This document shows, piece by piece, positions 17,731-26,787 of a stretch of 57,205 nucleotides of DNA. The position numbers were made by a program, and so were the translations under genes. This DNA comes from Candidatus Kuenenia stuttgartensis (lineage in GTDB: Bacteria; Planctomycetota; Planctomycetia; Pirellulales; UBA1268), in contig CAMBFA010000005.1 in the NCBI GenBank assembly GCA_945865325.1, forward strand, positions 1-57,205, written 5' to 3'. The notes under the pieces are model-generated. The model searched no databases, had not been told where the DNA came from, and saw only the letters and a program-made list of their open reading frames with translations. Positions within the stretch are counted from its first letter, which is position 1; each line of letters starts with the position of its first letter.

Positions 17731-20700
17731 GAGGCGGCGACAGGGGGCGCATCGAGCTCGGCGAGCCCGCGGGGGCTCGTCTCGCCGCGTTCCTTTTGGA
17801 TCTGTTTCAGCAAGGCATCGAACTGGGCCCGGAACGAGTCACCGCCGAGGTCGGGATAGAGGCGGTAGGTGACAGAGACATCGTTGAACGCCATCTGGAG
17901 AAGCTTGGCCCGGTCCTGCCCGGGCTTCGCAAGGAGGGCGAGGCGACAGCGGACGACGTTGAGCCGCGCCGCGAAGAACTTCGCCCGCGCGTCGACCGCT
18001 TTCGGGTCGGCGGCCTGGCGGGCGAGCCGGTTGGCAATTCCCCCCCACCCCCAGGCCACCCCCCCCTGGCTCTTCCGGCCGGCGATCGCCTCCCGCAGAA
18101 AGCGTGCGGCGGCAGCGCCATCCGTGGCCTTCTCCCCGGCCGCCTGGAGCAACTCGGCGGCCTGAATCTGGGCGTCGAGCGAGTTTTGACGCTTCGGATC
18201 GGAGAGGATCCAGTCGACATGCCCGAGGGCCTCCTCCCAGCGCCCCAGCTCCCGGTAGACGCTCGCCAGCTTGAGGCGGATCGAGGGGACGAAGCGGGCG
18301 ATCTCCTCGCCGCTCCCGGCCGTCGCGGCGCCCGAGCCTGCGAGAAGTTTTTCATACACCTCAGCCGCCCGCGCCAGGTACGTCGAGGCCTTCGCCTGGG
18401 GCACGACCGAGCCCGACCCGCTCCCCGATCCGAGCGAGAGGTAGGTCGTCGCCACCCAGATCTGGGAGGCGACCTTTGCATCCCGCTTGGCGACCCCCTC
18501 GAGAAATTTCTCAAACCCGGCGAGGATCCCCAGCGCCGCCGCCGGCGCTGCCGCCGCGTCCCCCTGGGCTGCGGCTAGGGCCTCGAGTTGCCCCTGGAGG
18601 TCGCGCCCCATCGCCAGGTACATGTTCGTCAGTTTGGCGGTCGCCTCGGGGCCAGTGCCGGCCACCGCCTCGAGCTTGTCGAAAGCCTGCTGGGCCTTGT
18701 CGAGCTGCTGCGACTGGATGAAAAACCGCAGCGCCACCGTGGCGGCATTCTCGGCAAGCACCCCCGACGCCGCGACGGCGTCACCGGAGGAGAGGACCGT
18801 CCAGCCCCCCCAGGAGGGATGTTCGAGCAGCTTCGCCGCCAGGGCTTGGTCTCCATCCTCGATCGCGATCTGGCAACGGGCCAGCCCCCCCGCCACGGCC
18901 ACCGGGCTGACACCGGCCGTGGGAACGGCGGCCAGACCGGCGTCGAGGCCGTCGATGGCCCGTCCCTTCCAGGCCGCGAGGGCCTCGGCCGTGGGGCGGA
19001 CGTCCTCGGGGAGCCGACGCCGCTCGACGACCTCGCGCCACAGCGCCCCGCCGGCTCGCAGGAGCACCTCGGCCCCCTTGGCGGTGTCGCGGGGCACGTC
19101 ACCGATGATCTTCACGAGCCGGTCGGCGTCGTGCGCCTCGGCCGCCGAGGCGACCGCGATTTGCGCCGCTTCGGCACTCTCCGGCTCCTTGGGCCAAGTC
19201 CGCATGATCAGCGCCGCGACATCCGCACACCGCGTCTTGGCCGCCGCGCGCCACGGCGCCGGCCCATCCCGGCCGAGCTGCTGCCAGCTCGCCATCGCAA
19301 TCTTCGCCGACTGCCGCGCTCCTTTTGCATTGGGGTAGCGCTCCGCCAGGAGTGTGCCCACCGCGGCCGCATCGTAGAGGCGACGGGCGTCATAGAGGAG
19401 GTAGGTGAGGAGGGAGCGGGCCCGGTTGAGATCGTCGGCGGCAACTCCGTCACCACGCATCAGCGCCCGCTGGAGCGATTGAAGAGCCCGCCCCCGCTCG
19501 ACGCCCGCCGCTTCCAGGGCCGCCGCAGCCTCGTCGGGCTTTGCGGCCGCCGTCGCCCCCTTCGCCTCGGCCTGTTTCTCCTGCATCGCGGTCACGGCCC
19601 CGGCCGCGACGTCGAAGGCCGCGGCAAACGAGGCCGCCGGATCGTCGTCGTCGTCGGGGGCGGCCCGGCCGAGCTTTTCGAGAAGGGCCCGGGCCTCGCG
19701 AGCGAAGTCCTTGTTGTGACGGGCGACGTCCGTGGCCAGCTTCTTGGCGTCCCGCAGCATTCCCGGCTTCTTCCCCTTCTGGTCGGCGGGGAGGACCTCA
19801 GCCTTCTCCGCCAGCAGCTGCGCCGAGCGGACCTTCATCCCCAGCCAATCGGCGTCGAGCCGGTTGGCCGGCACGTTCGCCAGGGAGAGCCTCTGGAGCC
19901 GGTCGTCGAATTGGTCATAGACCTTCTCCTCCAGCCAGCACTCGAGCGAGGCGTTGACCGCCTTGGCACGGAGCGTCGGCACGAACCCCGATTCCCCCTC
20001 GAGGCCGCGGATGCTCGCGAGCGTCAGCAGCGCCGTGTCGAGGAGCTTGCGACGCTCCTCCGGCACCGTCTCGGCCTGGGCGAGAACGAGGTAGTTTCGT
20101 CCCTCGTAGTACCTGGCATAGAGGCCCGCCCCCCACTTGGGATACTTCTCGAACAGCTTCCGGTAGCGCTCGGCCGAAGCCCTCACGACCCCCTTCCATT
20201 CGGCCCCCCCCGGCGGGAGCGCCTTCGACTTCTCGAAGTACGCGTTGCCGACAAGCAGTCGGGTCTGAAGCAACTCCCCCCGCAATTCGTCCTGACGATC
20301 CTCGAGCCGCTCCATCGCCTTGACGTCGGTCGACGACTTCTTCGCCGGCCGCCGGGCCTTCTTCCCAGCCGACGACTCGTTCCCCTCCTTCTCCTTGCCG
20401 GTGTTCTTGAGTTGGGCGAGGCGGGCATCGACCTCGCGGAGGCTCGCGAGCACGGCATCCTCGGCATTCGTTGGCGGGGGGGGCTCGGCGCCCGGCTCGC
20501 GCGGCGGCGCCTCGAGCGCCGCAATCGCGCCGTCGAAGAGGGGCAGCGCCTCCGCCATGAGCTTCGCCGCATCCTCCCCGGGGCGCTTCGCCTGCGCGAG
20601 CTTGATCCGGCCCTGCTCGACGAGAAGGTTTCCCTTCTGCGTGTAGGCGGCGACCGCCTCGTCACCGGTGGGCACCGCTGCGAGACAACGGTCGACCTCC

Positions 20701-21095
20701 TGGGCCGCCTGCTCGAGCATCGCGGCCCGGCGGGCCCCGGGGGACTCGCGGCGTGCCAGGGAGGAGAGCGCGGTGGCACGCCGCAGCGGAAGGCTGCGGC
20801 GGAAATCGGCCGTGGTGGCAGGATCGGCCGCGACCCGGTCGAGGACCGCGATCACGACATCGTCCATCCGCTTTTCGGCGAGCGCGTCGAGGAGCCGGCG
20901 GGTGGTCGTTTCGGCATTGCTGCCGTTCTCCGCCCCGGCTCCCTCTGACTGCAACAGGGCTGCAAAGAGCACCCCGCCAGCATCGACCACGAGCAGTGGC
21001 AGGGCTGCCAAAAGACCACCGAGCAAAAAGCCACCGAGCAGGAGGATCGATCCGATCCCGTGACCGGCCCGCAGGCCACCGTGGAAACGCGTCAT
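17727..21095 (-). CDS. giant TPR-type envelope protein
   Basis: A 1122-residue protein with an N-terminal hydrophobic segment (about 15-48), then almost entirely alpha-helical, Ala-rich repeats. TPR-like units are readable, for example AERYRKLFEKYPKWGAGLYARYYEGRNYL near 310, ARSLLTYLLYDARRLYDAAAVG near 585 and YRELGRWEEALGHVDWIL near 960. A charged linker rich in Lys/Glu lies at about 230-260, and a Gly-Ser run (GSGSGSGS) near 900. The gene heads the cluster with the second TPR gene and exbB-exbD-exbD. It is probably a periplasmic or membrane-anchored protein scaffold. The exact role is unknown. Confidence 0.75.
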   Translation of the reverse strand: MTRFHGGLRAGHGIGSILLLGGFLLGGLLAALPLLVVDAGGVLFAALLQSEGAGAENGSNAETTTRRLLDALAEKRMDDVVIAVLDRVAADPATTADFRRSLPLRRATALSSLARRESPGARRAAMLEQAAQEVDRCLAAVPTGDEAVAAYTQKGNLLVEQGRIKLAQAKRPGEDAAKLMAEALPLFDGAIAALEAPPREPGAEPPPPTNAEDAVLASLREVDARLAQLKNTGKEKEGNESSAGKKARRPAKKSSTDVKAMERLEDRQDELRGELLQTRLLVGNAYFEKSKALPPGGAEWKGVVRASAERYRKLFEKYPKWGAGLYARYYEGRNYLVLAQAETVPEERRKLLDTALLTLASIRGLEGESGFVPTLRAKAVNASLECWLEEKVYDQFDDRLQRLSLANVPANRLDADWLGMKVRSAQLLAEKAEVLPADQKGKKPGMLRDAKKLATDVARHNKDFAREARALLEKLGRAAPDDDDDPAASFAAAFDVAAGAVTAMQEKQAEAKGATAAAKPDEAAAALEAAGVERGRALQSLQRALMRGDGVAADDLNRARSLLTYLLYDARRLYDAAAVGTLLAERYPNAKGARQSAKIAMASWQQLGRDGPAPWRAAAKTRCADVAALIMRTWPKEPESAEAAQIAVASAAEAHDADRLVKIIGDVPRDTAKGAEVLLRAGGALWREVVERRRLPEDVRPTAEALAAWKGRAIDGLDAGLAAVPTAGVSPVAVAGGLARCQIAIEDGDQALAAKLLEHPSWGGWTVLSSGDAVAASGVLAENAATVALRFFIQSQQLDKAQQAFDKLEAVAGTGPEATAKLTNMYLAMGRDLQGQLEALAAAQGDAAAAPAAALGILAGFEKFLEGVAKRDAKVASQIWVATTYLSLGSGSGSGSVVPQAKASTYLARAAEVYEKLLAGSGAATAGSGEEIARFVPSIRLKLASVYRELGRWEEALGHVDWILSDPKRQNSLDAQIQAAELLQAAGEKATDGAAAARFLREAIAGRKSQGGVAWGWGGIANRLARQAADPKAVDARAKFFAARLNVVRCRLALLAKPGQDRAKLLQMAFNDVSVTYRLYPDLGGDSFRAQFDALLKQIQKERGETSPRGLAELDAPPVAAS

Positions 21096-21305
21096 GATCC
21101 CAGCCCCCGATCCTCTCTCCGCCCCCCCGCCACACGACGATCAGGGGCCTTTCATCGATCAGGGATGACCCCCGTCGGATGCCAGCCACTCCCGCTCTTG
21201 CCTCGACCGGCCGGACAATCCGACCGCCACGTCGATCGCCCCGTCCCTTCGCTGCATTGTGACAATCGCCGCAGGGGCGTCAAACGCGATCGGCCGACCG
21301 ACGGA

Positions 21306-22961
21306 TCACTTCCGGGCCGCGCGGCTGGCCGACGTCGACATCGCCAACCAGTTGGGGAGTTGGCCGGCCGGGGGCATTCTTACCACCCGGACCGAGCGGA
21401 TGCCGGGGACGGCGGCCACGGCGGCGATCGCCTCCGCCGAGGGCTCCACATCGAGATTCAGCACCCCGATTGCGTCTCCCCCCGGAGCCGACCGGCCGAC
21501 GGTCATCTGCGCGATGTTGACCCCCAGGCCACCGAGGGCCGTGCCGACGTTGCCGATGATCCCCGGCAAGTCCTGATGGGTGAAGAACAGCACGATCCCG
21601 TCGAGGTAGGCCTCCAGCCGGTGCCCCTCGAGCTGCACTAATCTCGGCATCGCGTGACCGAAGAGCGTGCCGGCAGCCCGGTGGACGCGCCCTTCGGCGA
21701 CGAGGTCGACCGCGACGACGGAGCTAAAGGCGCCGGGGTCGGTCCGGCTCTGTTCCACCAGGTCGATGCCCCGCTCCCGGAGCAGCACTTCGGCATTGAC
21801 GATGTTGACATCGTCGGCGACGCCTTCGAGGAGACCCGCAGCGAAGGCCGCGGTGACGAGCTTTGTCGACCGGGAGGCGATCTCCCCCCGGTAGGCGATC
21901 GAGCAAGACCGCGGCGGGGCGTCGTCGAGCTTGGAGAGGAGGAGGCCGAGCCGCCAGGCGAGGTCGAGGAAGCCCTTCACCCCCTCGAGCGTGGCCGGGT
22001 CGATAGGGCTGGAGTTCACCGAATGGCGGATGGCGCCGGTGGCGAGGAAGTCGACGAGCAGGCCGACCCCCTCCACGGCCACCTGCGACTGCGCCTCCTC
22101 GGTGCTCGCCCCGAGGTGCGGCGTGACGAGCACGCCCGGCTTGTCGAACAGGGGCGACTCCGTGCACGGCTCCTTCTCAAACACGTCGAGAGCCACGCCG
22201 GCGATCACCCCGCGATCGAGACCCTCGACGAGCGCCTGCTCGTCGTAGATCCCGCCCCGGGCACAGTTGATGAGGCGAACGCCCGGCTTGAGGAGATCGA
22301 GCTCTTTCATGCCGACAAGATGCTTCGTCTCGGCCGTGAGGGGCGTATGAACGGTGAGGTAATCGATCTCGGGGAGCATGGCATGAACGCTGGGGACGAG
22401 CTCGATGCCCAGCTCGGCGGCCCGTTCCACCGAGATAAACGGGTCGAAGCCGAGCACCCGCATCTCGAACGCCCGGGCCCGGGAGGCGACGGTCTGGCCG
22501 ATGCGGCCCAGCCCGACGATGCCGAGCGTCTTGCCGGCCACCTGCGCCCCCATGAACTTGTTCCGGTCCCAGCGGTGGGCCCGGAGGCTCGCATCGGCGG
22601 CGGCAATGTTGCGGGAGAGAGCCAGAAGGAGCGCGAACGCGTGCTCCGCCGTGCTCACGGTGTTGCCGGCCGGCGTGTTCATCACCACGATGCCCTGCCG
22701 CGTAGCCGCATCCTTGTCGATGTTGTCGGTGCCGACCCCGGCCCGCACGATCGCCTTGAGCCGCTGATTGCCCGCCAGCACATCAGCGGTGATCTTCACG
22801 CCGCTGCGGCAGATTGCCCCGTCATGCCGGGCCAAGCACGCACGGAGCGACTCCCCGGAGAGCCCCGTCGCCACCTCGTAGGTGATGCCGTGGGCCGCCG
22901 CGGCATCGAGGAGGGCCAGGCCATCGGGGCTAAGGGTGTCGAGCACGATGATGGAGGGCAT
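21306..22961 (-). CDS. serA: D-3-phosphoglycerate dehydrogenase
   Basis: SerA oxidises 3-phosphoglycerate to 3-phosphohydroxypyruvate, the first step of serine synthesis. The 551-residue protein is the long form. It has the substrate domain, the NAD-binding GLGRIG at 150-155, the catalytic R235 (CARGG), E264 and H282 (TPHLGAST), then an allosteric-substrate-binding domain (about 320-470) and a C-terminal ACT domain (about 480-551: LPGIIGNVGTALGGLGVNIAQM). The ACT domain implies possible serine feedback, though some long-form enzymes are insensitive. It lies 130 bp after serC on the same strand; the two form a serine operon. Confidence 0.97.
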   Translation of the reverse strand: MPSIIVLDTLSPDGLALLDAAAAHGITYEVATGLSGESLRACLARHDGAICRSGVKITADVLAGNQRLKAIVRAGVGTDNIDKDAATRQGIVVMNTPAGNTVSTAEHAFALLLALSRNIAAADASLRAHRWDRNKFMGAQVAGKTLGIVGLGRIGQTVASRARAFEMRVLGFDPFISVERAAELGIELVPSVHAMLPEIDYLTVHTPLTAETKHLVGMKELDLLKPGVRLINCARGGIYDEQALVEGLDRGVIAGVALDVFEKEPCTESPLFDKPGVLVTPHLGASTEEAQSQVAVEGVGLLVDFLATGAIRHSVNSSPIDPATLEGVKGFLDLAWRLGLLLSKLDDAPPRSCSIAYRGEIASRSTKLVTAAFAAGLLEGVADDVNIVNAEVLLRERGIDLVEQSRTDPGAFSSVVAVDLVAEGRVHRAAGTLFGHAMPRLVQLEGHRLEAYLDGIVLFFTHQDLPGIIGNVGTALGGLGVNIAQMTVGRSAPGGDAIGVLNLDVEPSAEAIAAVAAVPGIRSVRVVRMPPAGQLPNWLAMSTSASRAARK

Positions 22962-23091
22962 GAACGGCTTCTCGGCGGGGTGAGGGGGCGTCGCGGCCGG
23001 CAGACAATGGAGACTTCAGATCGCAATCGGGACTGGGATGGGGCATCCTCCGCAGAGCCGGCGGGACGGGCCGGGCTCCGGGGCGGGGGGA

Positions 23092-24216
23092 TCAGCCACC
23101 GTGGGTTTTCTGGAACTCGATCATGGAGTCGCGCAGCTCGGCGACTCCCTCGACCGGCATCGCGTTGTAGATGCTCGCACGGATGCCGCCGACGGATCGG
23201 TGCCCCTTGAGGTCGATAAGGCCACGGGCGGTCGCCCCCTTCACGAATTCCTTCTCCAGCGCCTCGTTCTGGAGCCGGAAGGTGACATTCATATCGGAGC
23301 GGCATGCGGGGGCGGCATGCCCCTGATAGAAGCCGGCCGAACGATCGAGCACGTCGTAGAGCGTCTGGGCCTTGGCGGCATTGTGACGGGCCATCCCCTC
23401 GAGGCCACCCATGCGGTCCCGGATCCACTGGCAGACCAGACCGAGGACGTAGATGGCAAACACCGGCGGCGTGTTCGACCGCGATCCGTTCTTCACGTGG
23501 GTGCGGTAGTCGAGCATCGTCGGCAGATCGTCGCGCGACCGCTCGAGGAGATCCTTGCGGATGATCACGACGGTGACCCCGGCAATGCCGGCGTTCTTCT
23601 GGGCGCAGGCGTAGATCAGGCCGTACTTCGCCACATCGATCGGGCGGGAGAGGAAGTCGCTCGAGCAATCGCAGACCAGCGGCGCTCTACCGAACACCGG
23701 GTCGTGCTTCCACTGCACCCCCTGGATCGTCTCATTGCTCGTCACGTGGAGGTAGGCGGCATCCGGGGAGAGTTTGACCTCTTCGGTCGCGGGAAGGTGA
23801 TCGTAGTTCGAGGCCTCGCCGTCCCAGGCGACATGGACTCGCCCCTCACGGCGGGCCTCCTTGGCCCCGGTGTGCCCCCAGGTGCCGGTGACCAGATAGT
23901 CGGCGGGGCCAGGCTGCCCACGGAGGAGATTCATCGGCACCATCGAGAACTGCAGGCTCGCCCCACCCTGGAGCAACACCACTTCGTGATCGCCTCCGAT
24001 CCCAAGCAGCGTGCGGAGATCGTTGATCGTCTCCTCGAGAATCCGGTCGAATGGTGGGCTGCGGTGGCTGACCTCGAGGACCGAGATCCCCACCCCGGGC
24101 AGGGAGAGCATCTCGTCGCGGGCGCGCTGGAGCACCTCGAGCGGCAGGACCGCCGGGCCGGGGGAGAAGTTGAAGACGCGCTTGGGGGTCCCGGACGTCG
24201 GAATCGTGCGATCCAT
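23092..24216 (-). CDS. serC: phosphoserine aminotransferase
   Basis: SerC transaminates 3-phosphohydroxypyruvate with glutamate to phosphoserine and also serves pyridoxine synthesis. The protein has 374 residues. The PLP-binding lysine is K207 in YACAQKNAGIAG; the N-terminal VFNFSPGPAVLP and the EVSHRSPPFDRIL and QGGASLQFSMVPMNLL segments are typical. The ATG at 24216 has GGAGAG 10 nt upstream; ATG 24234 is possible and adds six residues. It precedes serA, the enzyme of the previous step. No phosphoserine phosphatase gene is in the window. Confidence 0.97.
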   Translation of the reverse strand: MDRTIPTSGTPKRVFNFSPGPAVLPLEVLQRARDEMLSLPGVGISVLEVSHRSPPFDRILEETINDLRTLLGIGGDHEVVLLQGGASLQFSMVPMNLLRGQPGPADYLVTGTWGHTGAKEARREGRVHVAWDGEASNYDHLPATEEVKLSPDAAYLHVTSNETIQGVQWKHDPVFGRAPLVCDCSSDFLSRPIDVAKYGLIYACAQKNAGIAGVTVVIIRKDLLERSRDDLPTMLDYRTHVKNGSRSNTPPVFAIYVLGLVCQWIRDRMGGLEGMARHNAAKAQTLYDVLDRSAGFYQGHAAPACRSDMNVTFRLQNEALEKEFVKGATARGLIDLKGHRSVGGIRASIYNAMPVEGVAELRDSMIEFQKTHGG

Positions 24217-24413
24217 TATTCGGGTGCTCTCCATTCCGCCCTGCGGTGCCGAGGCACCCGGGGCTCTCGGTCCGCCGGGGCTGCCTTCGCCGGAACGCGC
24301 CGCCGAGCGGCGTTCCCCCGGGGGAGGGGGGAAGGCGGGATTCCCCCCGTCATCAACGGCCGAGCCGTCGCTGTCCCGGGAACGCCGCAGGATAGGACCC
24401 GCTGCGGGAAGGG

Positions 24414-25283
24414 TCAACGGGCGGGAACGGCCCCCGCGGCAGGGGCCGACTGCGGGGCCGCGAAACCGTTTGAAGCCCCCGGCGGGAGCACTGCGGGAGC
24501 CGGCCCCCATCCCGAGGACGGTGGCAGTTCGACCGGGAGTCCGCCGGCGGGGGGCGGGAGTGGCAGGCCCCCCCCCTGGCTCGTCGGCAGGGCCGCCGTC
24601 CTCACCGTGGCCGTCGGTGTGGCCCCGGCCAGCGATGCCACGCGGGCGGCCACCACCGGTTGCCGGCCATCGACCGAAAGGGCCCGCGAGTAGTCGGCCA
24701 GCGCCTGGTTCATGTCGCCGGTCGATTCCCTGATCTGGCCGAGCGCGACGAGGGCCCGCGGATTCGCCGGATCGATCGCCAACGCGTCGACGAGTCGATT
24801 CTCCGCCTCGCGAAAGTCGCCATGCTCCTGGCACAGTCGCGCCAGTTCGATCTGCGGGTTGGGGTTGTTCGGCTGCCGGCGCGACCAGTCCTCCAGCAGC
24901 GCGATCGCCTCGGGGCTGCGCTGTTCCTCGACGAGGAGGACCGCCAGGGCGCGTTGGCAGGCCTCGTGATTCGGATTCCGGGAGAGGCAGAGGTGGTAGT
25001 ACTGCTCCGCCGTGCGCCAGTCACTCCCCTTGCCGAACACCTTCGCCTGCTGGTGGTACGTGGCGCCGAGGTTGTAGAAGCAGTCGGGGCTCCCCGGCTG
25101 CCTGTCGAGCGCCTGCTGGAAGTGGTTCACCGCGCCGAGATAGTTCCCCTGTTGATAGAGCTTCACCCCCTCGGCGTTGTCGTTGCGCGTCAGCGACCCG
25201 CAGCCGGCCAGCAGCACCATCACCACCGCGAGGGCGGACGCTTTTGTGCGGGACGGCGGCGCTGGGGAAGGGTTGAGCGGCAA
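24414..25283 (-). CDS. TPR lipoprotein
   Basis: A 289-residue protein with a lipoprotein signal: basic start, hydrophobic SALAVVMVLLAG, then lipobox cysteine C28 (LAGC). Four or five TPR units follow at about 38-205 (EGVKLYQQGNYLGAVNHFQQAL; DCFYNLGATYHQQ; ARLCQEHGDFREAENRLVDAL; LGQIRESTGDMNQALADYSRAL). The last 80 residues are Pro/Gly/Ala-rich and disordered. The start codon appears to be TTG at 25283, since no ATG or GTG lies before the signal. It is likely anchored in a membrane facing the periplasm and mediates protein contacts; the partner is unknown. Confidence 0.75.
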   Translation of the reverse strand: MPLNPSPAPPSRTKASALAVVMVLLAGCGSLTRNDNAEGVKLYQQGNYLGAVNHFQQALDRQPGSPDCFYNLGATYHQQAKVFGKGSDWRTAEQYYHLCLSRNPNHEACQRALAVLLVEEQRSPEAIALLEDWSRRQPNNPNPQIELARLCQEHGDFREAENRLVDALAIDPANPRALVALGQIRESTGDMNQALADYSRALSVDGRQPVVAARVASLAGATPTATVRTAALPTSQGGGLPLPPPAGGLPVELPPSSGWGPAPAVLPPGASNGFAAPQSAPAAGAVPAR

Positions 25284-25411
25284 GACGGGCGTTCCGACGG
25301 GGGAAGGGGGCGACGGACGGTACCGGCCGACCCGCTCTTCGACAAGTCCAGGGGCTAAACCCTCTCTCCCCTATCCCCCACAGTCGACGCATCCGCACCG
25401 GGCCGCCAGCA

Positions 25412-25678
25412 TCAGGCGGGGATGTCGCGCCGGTAGCCGAGGGAGCGGACCACCTCGAGAATCTCGCTGCAGGTCGGGAACATCCGCCCGCTGGCACGCT
25501 TGTAGCGCTCCAAGGCCTGCATGAACTCGACCTCCTCCAAACCGTAATCGCGGTCGCAGGTGGTCGGGTCAATAAACCGGCGGCGGGGGCCCTTCGGCGA
25601 GCGGTGGGGGCCCGCGGACTCGTCGCAGCGGGAGGGGGAGGTGCGGCTCGGGCGATCGGCGACGATGGCGGCGGGCAT
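25412..25678 (-). CDS. small conserved hypothetical protein
   Basis: An 88-residue protein. The ATG at 25678 has GAGGAG 8 nt upstream. The first 45 residues are basic and disordered; the last 40 form a compact helical segment (EEVEFMQALERYKRASGRMF, then PTCSEILEVVRSLGYRR). I recall closely similar endings (ExxFMxAxxxYKxxxGxxFPTxSExLxVxxxLGYR) in many planctomycete small proteins, so it is probably a conserved lineage protein. No function is known. It precedes the TPR lipoprotein by 128 bp. Confidence 0.65.
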   Translation of the reverse strand: MPAAIVADRPSRTSPSRCDESAGPHRSPKGPRRRFIDPTTCDRDYGLEEVEFMQALERYKRASGRMFPTCSEILEVVRSLGYRRDIPA

Positions 25679-25891
25679 GAACGGATCTCCTCGACGAGGG
25701 ACTACGACGGCTGGTGAAACTCTGCCGGAAGTATTCCCGCCTCCGACGGCGCAGGTCAGGGAATCGAGCGAAAAGATTCCGGCGGGGAAGACTGTTCCGC
25801 CGGGACGACCGTCATCCCCCGCGTCATCCGCACCGCCCCCCCGACCCGTAACCGCGACCCGTAACCCAGCGGAGGTTCGGGTGGATGGCCG

Positions 25892-26638
25892 TCACCGGTT
25901 GCCGAAGAACTTCTTCAGCGCCTCGGCGGCGGCATCACGCGAGTTGACCGTCCCCTTCTGCGCGGCAGGGGGGAGCGAGCCGGGCTTGGAATGCGATTGC
26001 TTCACGGCATCGATCGCCACGGAACTGTCCGACTTCGTCTCCTCAACGGGCTGGCCGACCTTTGTGGAACTGCCGCTGTTCTTGGCGGTCGCCGATCCGG
26101 AGACAGTCGTCGAGTGGGCATCCCCGGAAATCCCGGAGATCGTCGAACCGTGCACGTTGTCAGACGCCGACGCGGCAGCATGGATGCTGTTGGAATCGGC
26201 CTCGGCCGTTGGCAGAGCCGCTGGACCGATAGAACCGTCGGCCGTGGCGCGCAATGACCGGGTGGTGTCGAACATGCCGGCGGGGGCATCGTCCGCCATC
26301 AGCCACTTCGATACGTCCTGATCCCCTCCCTCGGGGGCGACCGGATCGGAACAGGAGACCGTGAGCTCGAGTGCCCCGACCCGGATCAGATCCCCCGACA
26401 CGACCTTCGTCTTCGCGGTGATCTTAGCGCCGTTGACGAACGTGCCGTTGCGGCTCCCCAGGTCCTCGACCCAAACGTCGGCGGGGCCGACGTGGACTGC
26501 CGCATGACGGCGGCTGACGTCGTCGCTCAACGGGCGGACATCGCACTCCTCGGCGCGGCCGATGAGAAGCGAATTCTTTTTGATTGCGATCGAACGACCG
26601 GCACTCTTGCCGGAGGCGACGATCAGCTTCGTGATCAT
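25892..26638 (-). CDS. FHA domain protein
   Basis: A 248-residue protein. The N-terminal 95 residues form a forkhead-associated domain that binds phosphothreonine peptides: LLIGRAEECDV (G27-R28), VSRRHAAV (S42, R43, H45) and GSRNGTFVNG (61-70) are the conserved binding residues. The remaining 150 residues are Ser/Thr/Ala-rich and unstructured, ending in a short helix (AAAEALKKFF). No Ser/Thr kinase gene is adjacent. ATG 26638 is chosen because the FHA fold begins at once; a GTG at 26659 would add seven residues. Confidence 0.88.
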   Translation of the reverse strand: MITKLIVASGKSAGRSIAIKKNSLLIGRAEECDVRPLSDDVSRRHAAVHVGPADVWVEDLGSRNGTFVNGAKITAKTKVVSGDLIRVGALELTVSCSDPVAPEGGDQDVSKWLMADDAPAGMFDTTRSLRATADGSIGPAALPTAEADSNSIHAAASASDNVHGSTISGISGDAHSTTVSGSATAKNSGSSTKVGQPVEETKSDSSVAIDAVKQSHSKPGSLPPAAQKGTVNSRDAAAEALKKFFGNR

Positions 26639-26787
26639 GGTGCGGCTGTCTCCACCCACGCCAGACCGGGCCCTACCACTCCCGCCGGCCCACGTGGACC
26701 GACAGGCCGCCGAAAAATCGACAAAAGCTTACTCTTTGAGAGAAAAAAAATGCTGACTTTCCTCCAGCCCGAGATTTGCCCTCCATC
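26639..26787. other. AT-rich intergenic stretch upstream of the FHA gene
   Basis: The only clearly AT-rich spot in the window, about 26715-26755, including a run of eight A. On the minus strand it reads as T-runs with a small CTCT-caa-AGAG hairpin, so it could end the lplA-like transcript and hold the FHA promoter. I see no convincing paired -35/-10 and no gene. Confidence 0.4.

Noticed and set aside
16216-17859. A long plus-strand open frame across exbB and the TPR genes
   Set aside because: Antisense to clear genes; Arg/Gly/Pro-rich without domain features.
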